Positions 57,722-64,000 of a stretch of DNA of 64,000 nucleotides are shown here, one piece after another. Numbering within the stretch: the stretch's first letter is position 1; each line of letters begins with the position of its first letter. Location: contig NZ_KB898679.1 of the NCBI RefSeq assembly GCF_000377765.1, positions 1 to 64,000 on the forward strand. The letters are read 5' to 3'. The stretch is from Gracilibacillus lacisalsi DSM 19029. Lineage in GTDB: Bacteria > Bacillota > Bacilli > Bacillales > Amphibacillaceae. A program made the position numbers and the translations under genes. The notes below the pieces were generated by a model, which saw nothing but the letters and a program-made list of their open reading frames with translations, was not told where the DNA came from and searched no databases.

Positions 57722-58143
57722 TATTCACTTACTTTCAACGCTTTTTGATATGCTTCATGCCAGTTTGGAAATTGTTTTTTCAACGATAGCGGACGGAAAT
57801 TATCTTTTTTTACAATAACATGTTGGGTTTCCCCTGTAACGGCAACTTCTCCGTCCTGCCCAATGATTTGATAACCATATGTTGTACGAATGCCATTATA
57901 TTTCTCTAGCCACGTCTCCACATAGGCATCATCTCCATACCGAATTGGCTGTTTAAATTGAATATTGGCATCAACCACTGGGGATACGACCCCTTTTGCT
58001 TCCATTTCATGGTACTCGAAACCTAACTCTTCAATAAAAGCGGTTCTTCCTATCTCAAACCAGATTAAATAATTGGCGTGGTAGACAACACCCATTTGAT
58101 CTGTTTCCTGATATCTTACTTTAATTGGTGTAGTTACTCTCAT
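57721..58143 (-). CDS. yneP: Acyl-CoA thioesterase of the 4-hydroxybenzoyl-CoA thioesterase fold
   Basis: 140 residues, hotdog fold. RYQETDQMGVVYHANYLIWFE carries the family aspartate and the HANY turn, and the long helix is FEIGRTAFIEELGFEYHEME. It hydrolyses acyl-CoA or acyl-ACP; the natural acyl group is unknown. The ATG overlaps the upstream AAA+ stop (ATGA). Corresponds to yneP by position and sequence. Confidence 0.88.
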   Translation of the reverse strand: MRVTTPIKVRYQETDQMGVVYHANYLIWFEIGRTAFIEELGFEYHEMEAKGVVSPVVDANIQFKQPIRYGDDAYVETWLEKYNGIRTTYGYQIIGQDGEVAVTGETQHVIVKKDNFRPLSLKKQFPNWHEAYQKALKVSE

Positions 58144-60425
58144 TGTTGATTCGTCCCCCTAATTGATTTCCATGCTAATTCAAAATCTTTTTTCGTTAAA
58201 AGTTCGAGCTGTTCCATTTCAGCAGTATCCATATCTAGTCGCAATGCTTGATACTGAATCGCTTCGTTTATCAAGTTAACAACAAACCGTCCATTTCCAT
58301 TGATTGTTGTATCTTCAAATTGTTTGGATAAATAATCAACCACGTCAACATCTAATTGATACTGAAATTCTTGTACATGATAGCTTACCATCTTGAGAAG
58401 TTCTTCTTTCGTATAATCCTGAAAATGGAAGTACTTCTTAAACCTGGATTCCAATCCTGGATTACTGGCAATAAACCGCTCCATTTCATTTTTATATCCA
58501 GCAAGAATAATCACGATATTTTCATTATGCTTTGTCATTTCGTCCACTATCGTATCTATCGCTTCTTTCCCAAAGTCCTTTTCCCCACGATATAACGCAT
58601 ACGCTTCATCAATGAATAATACGCCACCTAATGCTTCTCGAATTTTATTCTTTGTTTTCGTAGCGGTTTGGCCCACAAATCCAGCAACAAGATCACTTCT
58701 TGAAGCCACAACTAAGTGACCTCGTTTCAGTAAACCACATTGCTTTAAAATTTGTGCAAACAATTTAGCTACTGTCGTTTTTCCAGTTCCCGGATTACCT
58801 GAAAAGACCGAATGTAATTGAACTGGCACAGTTGGAAGTTGTAATGATTTGCGCTTTTGTTGTATTTGGACGAAAGCAGATAATTTTTTGACTTCCTCTT
58901 TCACATTATCGAGACCGATAAGTTGTTCCAATTGTTCCATTGGTTCACTAGAATCCTTCTGATCATCCAGTGCAGCAATATCTTCTTCAGATATGCGCAT
59001 GTGAGCTAGCCAGTTGTCTTCTAATGGCAGCTCGTGGCTTGCACCAATATGAAAAATTACTTTAAGTACTAAATCTTTAACAGTACGAGCATTACCAAAT
59101 GATTCATCCACACGTGCCTTTTCAATTAATGAGAGAAAGCGATGGCGTGCCTGTTCTGTGAAAAAATAATCATTTTGCAATGCTGTATCCTCAGCAATTT
59201 GTAATAATTCTTCATTCGAAAAATCAGGTAACTTAATATAATTCCCATCTGGAAAACGGCTTCTTAAACCCTGATTCGACCATAAAAAATGCTGCATTTC
59301 ATCTGGATATCCTGCCATAATAACCGCAAATTTGTTAGCATATTCCTTACTGGTCATACTGGAAACGAGCGTATCAATGACTGCTTGACCATAATCATTG
59401 CCTGTTTGGTCTTCACGCTTTAAATTATAAGCTTCATCGATAAACAGTACGCCACCTAGGGCTTTTTTTACATAATTTAATGTATTCTCTTCACTTTGCC
59501 CCATAAAGGAACCGACTAATTGCGAGCGATTTACCTCAATTACCTCATTTGTTTCCAAAAGCCCCAGCCGATAGTATATATCTGCTAGTAACCGAGCAAT
59601 CGTTGTCTTACCAGTACCAGGATTTCCGGTAATCACCATATTTAACCCTTGCTCATCCACCATTTGAAATCCAGCTTCTTTTCGTTTTTGCTGATATTTC
59701 AAATAATGATAGTAATGATTTATATAATCCTTCACTTCATCTAGGCCAATCATTTTCGTTAATTCATCTAATGGATCGGAGGTTGTATCTTCCTTAATGA
59801 AAGAGGGTAACGCATCATAAAAAAGGGTAATATAATAGCTTAATTTTTCAACAGCCTCATTGTAGGGCTGAATGTCTTTCGTTGATTTACGTTGTTCCAA
59901 CGTGTAAACTACGGTTTCAGCGACATCTTCTATATATTCCACCTGTTCAAAAATCTGGTCATATGTCTTTTTAATTCGATTATTGGATGCTGTATGGATC
60001 GATTTCAATTTTGACAGACGTTCCATTTCTGTTAAAAGGCCTTTAGCTTTCTTCAGTTTAACTGGATCAAAGTCTGTTTCCCGAATGGTAAATTGAGCAA
60101 GATCAGTCTCCTGGAAGTCATTATAGATGGACAAATAGTGTTTTAATGCTTGTACATCTGCAACCATCGGGTGATTGCTTTCTTTTTTTAGCTGCTCAAG
60201 ATGTTTATTTAAATGATCATCTGTGACGTTTCTTTTTAAGCGATAAAAAGTAAGCATACTATACAGTAATGCTTCTGAGTCTAATTGTAATAAAAAGCTA
60301 GCTTGCTCAACTTCGTCGAGAATCCTTAATATTTCTACTTCATTGTATGGAGGATTCTCATCAAGTGAATTCCAGCTCTGGATTTTTTCTTCAATTTCTT
60401 GCCATTCTATTGTTGACACCAACAT
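58140..60425 (-). CDS. Double AAA+ ATPase, CbxX/SpoVK type
   Basis: About 760 residues. A helical N-terminal part (1 to about 225) precedes two AAA+ modules of the CbxX/CfqX group. Module 1: GNPGTGKTTIARLLA at about 267, VLFIDEAYNL. Module 2: GNPGTGKTTVAKLFA at about 545, VLFIDEAYALYRG and an AGYKNEMERF pore-side segment. Relatives include the sporulation protein SpoVK and rubisco activases. The start is uncertain: ATG at 60425, TTG at 60422 and GTG at 60419 all follow GGGGAGG. It is between yneN and yneP, where Bacillus subtilis carries tlp. Confidence 0.85.
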   Translation of the reverse strand: MLVSTIEWQEIEEKIQSWNSLDENPPYNEVEILRILDEVEQASFLLQLDSEALLYSMLTFYRLKRNVTDDHLNKHLEQLKKESNHPMVADVQALKHYLSIYNDFQETDLAQFTIRETDFDPVKLKKAKGLLTEMERLSKLKSIHTASNNRIKKTYDQIFEQVEYIEDVAETVVYTLEQRKSTKDIQPYNEAVEKLSYYITLFYDALPSFIKEDTTSDPLDELTKMIGLDEVKDYINHYYHYLKYQQKRKEAGFQMVDEQGLNMVITGNPGTGKTTIARLLADIYYRLGLLETNEVIEVNRSQLVGSFMGQSEENTLNYVKKALGGVLFIDEAYNLKREDQTGNDYGQAVIDTLVSSMTSKEYANKFAVIMAGYPDEMQHFLWSNQGLRSRFPDGNYIKLPDFSNEELLQIAEDTALQNDYFFTEQARHRFLSLIEKARVDESFGNARTVKDLVLKVIFHIGASHELPLEDNWLAHMRISEEDIAALDDQKDSSEPMEQLEQLIGLDNVKEEVKKLSAFVQIQQKRKSLQLPTVPVQLHSVFSGNPGTGKTTVAKLFAQILKQCGLLKRGHLVVASRSDLVAGFVGQTATKTKNKIREALGGVLFIDEAYALYRGEKDFGKEAIDTIVDEMTKHNENIVIILAGYKNEMERFIASNPGLESRFKKYFHFQDYTKEELLKMVSYHVQEFQYQLDVDVVDYLSKQFEDTTINGNGRFVVNLINEAIQYQALRLDMDTAEMEQLELLTKKDFELAWKSIRGTNQQ

Positions 60426-60443
60426 ACTCCTCCCCAATCATTT

Positions 60444-61040
60444 CTAACTCTGTATTTCATTCAAATGATCTTGCATTTGTTCTAATGACATGGCACCATT
60501 GATTCGTTTCATAACTTTTTGGTCACTAGTTCGAATTATAAATGAGGTAGGCATGCCAATAATAGAATAGTGATCATACACAGTATCATCTTCATCTAAT
60601 AAAACTGTAAACTGAAAATCTCCTTCATCTACAAATTCTTTTACTTTGGCGATGGAACTTTCTGTATTTGTAGTGTTTACTGCAATAACCTTAATAGTAT
60701 CCCTATTCTCATGCTCGAATGTCTGCAAATCAGGCATTTCGTCGAGACAAGGCTTACACCAAGTTGCCCAGAAATTCAACAAGATATAGTCTTGTTCCAC
60801 ATCAAATGCCTCTACTTCACTACCTGAAAGATTAGATAATTTAAAATTAGGTGCCTTGTCACCTGCTTGTAACTGTTTAACATTTGGCGCAGTAATGCCT
60901 ACCCCATCTACAGACGTATCCTCTGTTACATCTATAATATTCGGTTCAGATTGTTTATTTCCAATATTTGTGAAATTGGTGACTATCAAAATCGCGACCA
61001 AAATCAACACAACCGATACCGATAAAACATGCTTCCACAT
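60444..61040 (-). CDS. yneN: Membrane-anchored thiol-disulfide oxidoreductase (TlpA/ResA family)
   Basis: 198 residues with one N-terminal membrane anchor (VLSVSVVLILVAILIV) and an external thioredoxin domain. The active site WATWCKPCLDEMPDLQ has C95 and C98, and the cis-proline loop is GMPTSFII. Expected to reduce or isomerise extracytoplasmic disulfides, as in cytochrome c maturation or spore synthesis. The ATG at 61040 follows AAAGGATG. Position between the aconitase and yneP regions fits yneN of Bacillus subtilis. Confidence 0.88.
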   Translation of the reverse strand: MWKHVLSVSVVLILVAILIVTNFTNIGNKQSEPNIIDVTEDTSVDGVGITAPNVKQLQAGDKAPNFKLSNLSGSEVEAFDVEQDYILLNFWATWCKPCLDEMPDLQTFEHENRDTIKVIAVNTTNTESSIAKVKEFVDEGDFQFTVLLDEDDTVYDHYSIIGMPTSFIIRTSDQKVMKRINGAMSLEQMQDHLNEIQS

Positions 61041-61241
61041 AACGATCATCCTTTACAATAGCACTAAAGCCTATTATATAAGATAACAACCACAGCGTCT
61101 AATTATAAAAATGCAATCTCTTAACTGCTAGATATTCACGTTAAAGGCAATGCAATGAAATAAACAGATAAAGTATAGCGTAAGGAGATGTAGTAAATAC
61201 TAAAATCCTAAGAATATAAAGTCAAAGAAGGTGGACAATAA

Positions 61242-61804
61242 ATGACTTTATGGGAAGGGTTAGAGCAAATAGATAAAGCTACTCAAAAAATGACTGAAGC
61301 AAATCAATTAACTATTGAATCTGTTATGAACGCTTTCTTATTTACTTGGCAGCATTAGCTATGATGATTGTTCCTTGGATTATCTGGGCAATATTCCGTG
61401 ACCGTAGAAATTCTGCTCGTATATTTTCAGTTGGTTTATTGATGATAGTTATATCTGAAATTTTGGACGCGTTTGGTGTTAGTTATGGAAAATGGGCCTA
61501 TCCTATAAAAGTTATTCCACTGGCTACGGTAAGCTTTTCCTTCAGATTATCTGTTTTACCTGTGTTTGCAATGGTATTGTTACAATTTAAGCCTCAACTT
61601 AATCCATTTATAAAAGCAATTATCTTCGGTGGATTTGGTGCATATGTAGGTCTGCCATTGTTAAGTATGATGGATTTATATAAGAAAATTGATTGGTCAC
61701 TCACCTATTCATTTATTATTTTGTTCTTCATGTATTTACTTGCTCACTGGTTTAGTCGGAGGAATTCCTTTGAAGAAATCAATAAAAATACTGATTCTCA
61801 CTAG
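61242..61804 (+). pseudogene. Frameshifted CBO0543-type membrane protein gene
   Basis: An ATG at 61242 after AAGGTGG opens 38 codons ending NAFLFTWQH and a TAG at 61356. A second frame from about 61346 continues with ALAMMIVPWIIWAIFRDRRN and further membrane helices, ending IDWSLTYSFIILFFMYLLAHWF. Together these match the CBO0543 family, whose members keep FTWQWW directly before the LAMM-IVPWIIW helix. Two in-phase-shifted copies of TTGGCAG would explain loss of about 13 bases between them. The family's role is unknown. A sequencing error is the alternative. Confidence 0.65.
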
Positions 61805-61877
61805 TTAATTGCTTTGCCGCAAACGACTGTAATTGACGAAGATAAACGGTAGAATAAATTAAACTTATCAAAGCAAC

Positions 61878-61911
61878 AACAAAAAAGATAGCCCATCATA
61901 GGACTATCTTT
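61878..61911 (-). terminator. Terminator of acnA
   Basis: A 9-bp stem, AAAAGATAG with CTATCTTTT, extended by a CC/GG pair across a 12-base loop, followed on the minus strand by TTTTTT, 15 bases past the acnA stop. Confidence 0.75.
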
Positions 61912-61925
61912 TCTTCTAAAATCTA

Positions 61926-64000
61926 TTAAGCTAGTTTGTTGCGAAGTACCATTTGAAGGATACCGCCATGACGGTAGTAATCCACTTCTACTTCACTTTC
62001 AAAGCGCGCGATTACTTCAAATTCTGTTACTTTACCGTCTTCGTCTGTCGCTTTCACTTTTACCTCGTCACGAGGCTTAACAGACTCATCGATTTGTACT
62101 TCGAATGTTTCTTTACCAGTTAAACCTAGTGAATCTGCGCTGTCACCTTCTTTGAATTGAAGAGGTAACACACCCATCATTACTAAGTTGGAACGGTGAA
62201 TACGTTCAAAGCTCTGTGCAATAACAGTTTTGATACCTAATAGGTTCGTACCTTTGGCAGCCCAATCACGAGAGCTTCCCATACCATAATCATTGCCAGC
62301 AAGTACAACTAGACCAGTGCCATCTTGTTGATATTTCATTGCTGCATCGTAGATAGGCATTACATCCCCAGTTGGCCAGTACGTTGTGAAGCCGCCTTCT
62401 GTACCAGGCGCTAATTGGTTCTTAATGCGAATGTTCGCAAATGTACCGCGCATCATTACTTCATGGTTACCACGACGAGAACCATAAGAGTTAAAGTTAC
62501 GAGGAGAAACATTTTTACCCTGCAAATATTTACCTGCTGGCATATCTTTCGCAATCGCACCTGCTGGTGAAATGTGGTCAGTTGTTACTGAATCACCAAA
62601 TTTACCAATGGCACGTAAGCCGGCTAATTCCTCTACAGTACCAGGTTCTTTTGAAAGTCCTTCAAAGAACGGAGGGTTTTGAATATAAGTAGAGTCATCG
62701 TTCCAAGAATATAATGGTTCATCCGTTGTTTCGATTGCATTCCATTTTTCGTTAGAATCAAATACATTTTTGTATTGTTCGCGGAAAATTTCTGGTGTTA
62801 CAACTTTTTCAACTTGTTCACGTACTTCATCCATAGACGGCCAAATATCATTAAAGTAAACTGCATTACCATCTTTGTCATGACCAATTGGATCGTTCTT
62901 AAGGTCTACGTCAACAGTTCCTGCTAACGCATATGCCACCACTAATGGCGGTGAAGCTAAGTAATTAGCTTTCACTAACGGGTGGATACGACCTTCAAAG
63001 TTACGGTTACCAGAAAGTACAGAAGAAACGGTTAAATCATTATCAGCAATTGCTTTTTCAATTTCTTCACGCAACGGACCAGAGTTACCGATACATGTTG
63101 TACATCCGTATCCTACCAAGTTGAAGCCTAATTGATCTAAGTATGGCATTAAACCAGCATCCTCTAGATATCCTGTAACAACTTTTGAACCAGGTGCAAG
63201 GGAAGTCTTCACATAACCTGGTACTTCAAGTCCTTTTTCTACTGCTTTCTTTGCAAGTAATCCTGCTCCAAGCATAACGTAAGGGTTAGAAGTATTGGTA
63301 CAAGATGTGATCGCAGCAATTGCAACCGCACCTGTTTTCATTACAGATTTACGTCCGTTTGGATGATTGATTTCTACTTCTTTATCAAATTCAGAAGCAT
63401 CTAGACCAAAACCTTGGTTTCCAGCTGGAGCTGTAATGGCTTCATTAAATGACTTCTTCATTTCTGATAGTGGAATTAAGTCTTGTGGACGTTTTGGACC
63501 AGATAAGTTAGGTTCCAATTCAGACAGATTGATTTCCACTAGTTCAGTGAACTCTGCATCTGGTTGATCTGGTGAGTACCACAAGCTGTTTTCTTTACAA
63601 TACTTCTCTACAAGCGCAATTTGTTCCTCACTTCTGCCAGTTAGACGGAGATAATTTAAAGACTCCTCATCTACAGGGAAGAAACCACATGTAGCACCAT
63701 ACTCTGGCGCCATGTTAGAGATAGTAGCACGGTCTGCTAATGGCATATCTTGAAGACCTGGTCCAAAGAATTCAACGAACTTACCTACTACTTTCTTCTC
63801 GCGCAATACTTGTGTAACTTTTAATGCTAAGTCAGTAGCTGTTGTTCCATTAGGGAAGCTTCCTGTGAATTTCACACCGATAACTTCTGGTGCAGGGAAG
63901 TAAGAAGGCTGTCCTAACATACCAGCTTCTGCTTCAATACCACCAACACCCCAACCTAGTACACCTAAACCATTAATCATGGTTGTATGTGAGTCAGTAC
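61926..64000 (-). CDS. acnA: Aconitate hydratase, C-terminal part (runs off the right edge)
   Basis: 691 codons of an enzyme of about 900 residues; the N-terminus lies beyond 64000. Interconverts citrate and isocitrate in the citric acid cycle through a 4Fe-4S cluster. The window begins within [20 protein letters not shown]. Cluster ligands appear as [15 protein letters not shown] and [14 protein letters not shown], and the swivel domain shows [27 protein letters not shown] and [12 protein letters not shown]. Gram-positive aconitase (CitB) also binds iron-responsive mRNA. Located next to yneN, matching Bacillus subtilis citB. Confidence 0.95.
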   Translation of the reverse strand, partial: TDSHTTMINGLGVLGWGVGGIEAEAGMLGQPSYFPAPEVIGVKFTGSFPNGTTATDLALKVTQVLREKKVVGKFVEFFGPGLQDMPLADRATISNMAPEYGATCGFFPVDEESLNYLRLTGRSEEQIALVEKYCKENSLWYSPDQPDAEFTELVEINLSELEPNLSGPKRPQDLIPLSEMKKSFNEAITAPAGNQGFGLDASEFDKEVEINHPNGRKSVMKTGAVAIAAITSCTNTSNPYVMLGAGLLAKKAVEKGLEVPGYVKTSLAPGSKVVTGYLEDAGLMPYLDQLGFNLVGYGCTTCIGNSGPLREEIEKAIADNDLTVSSVLSGNRNFEGRIHPLVKANYLASPPLVVAYALAGTVDVDLKNDPIGHDKDGNAVYFNDIWPSMDEVREQVEKVVTPEIFREQYKNVFDSNEKWNAIETTDEPLYSWNDDSTYIQNPPFFEGLSKEPGTVEELAGLRAIGKFGDSVTTDHISPAGAIAKDMPAGKYLQGKNVSPRNFNSYGSRRGNHEVMMRGTFANIRIKNQLAPGTEGGFTTYWPTGDVMPIYDAAMKYQQDGTGLVVLAGNDYGMGSSRDWAAKGTNLLGIKTVIAQSFERIHRSNLVMMGVLPLQFKEGDSADSLGLTGKETFEVQIDESVKPRDEVKVKATDEDGKVTEFEVIARFESEVEVDYYRHGGILQMVLRNKLA

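Noticed and set aside
60444-61040. Reading the thioredoxin-fold protein as ResA of a cytochrome c operon
   Set aside because: No resBC or other cytochrome maturation genes are adjacent; position and neighbours fit yneN instead.

Overview
The window looks like a chromosomal segment of a low-GC, Gram-positive, spore-former-type bacterium of the family Bacillaceae. The evidence is AT-rich intergenic DNA, strong AGGAGG-type ribosome binding sites with many TTG/GTG starts, a proline T-box, family II pyrophosphatase (ppaC), a double dynamin (dynA), gltC divergent from gltAB, and a block syntenic with the Bacillus subtilis citB-yneN-yneP-yneQ-plsY-yneT-parE-parC region. A halophile-type genus such as Gracilibacillus, Virgibacillus or Oceanobacillus is possible, but that is inference. 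I saw no rRNA, tRNA, CRISPR array, transposase or prophage.

Layout. 1-384 is non-coding, with several hairpins and a + strand terminator, and is unexplained. 383-4601 holds an M20 peptidase, yqxD, a 49-residue orphan protein, an esterase-like hydrolase, a Pro/Gly/Tyr/His-rich small protein and cysK. 4718-12555 is a carbon-catabolic block. rhaB, rhaA and the rhaEW fusion convert L-rhamnose to DHAP and L-lactate, and lutABC directly downstream oxidises L-lactate to pyruvate. An inverted repeat surrounds the rhaEW promoter and a cre-like site precedes rhaB. 12648-18628 has a metallo-beta-lactamase-fold protein, an AraC regulator, ilvA and a GH42 beta-galactosidase with its own cre-like site. 18717-24305 is mixed: a repeat-rich protein, two VOC proteins, a methyltransferase, a sugar:H+ symporter, a GyrI-like protein and ppaC. 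24381-36827 is amino-acid metabolism: proBA under a T-box, ilvE, a CBS protein with a possible CodY box, and gltAB with divergent gltC.

36892-45932 carries a 5'-3' exonuclease, msrA, two small membrane proteins and the his operon (hisZ-G-D-B-H-F-IE), with hisJ divergent from it. hisA is missing from its usual place between hisH and hisF. 45944-50141 is dynA followed by a repeat element. 50213-64000 is the parC/parE/yneT/plsY/folE2/yidD/yneQ/yneP/AAA+/yneN/acnA block; acnA runs off the right edge. A CBO0543-type membrane-protein gene lies in this block, broken by a frameshift.

The most unusual feature is a family of MITE-like repeats at 13713-14067, 29147-29628 and 49639-50141. They have imperfect 18-bp terminal inverted repeats and one or two internal long-hairpin modules of about 115-120 bp. 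The stem tips change by compensatory pairs between copies, which suggests that the folded structure is under selection. No transposase is encoded in any copy.
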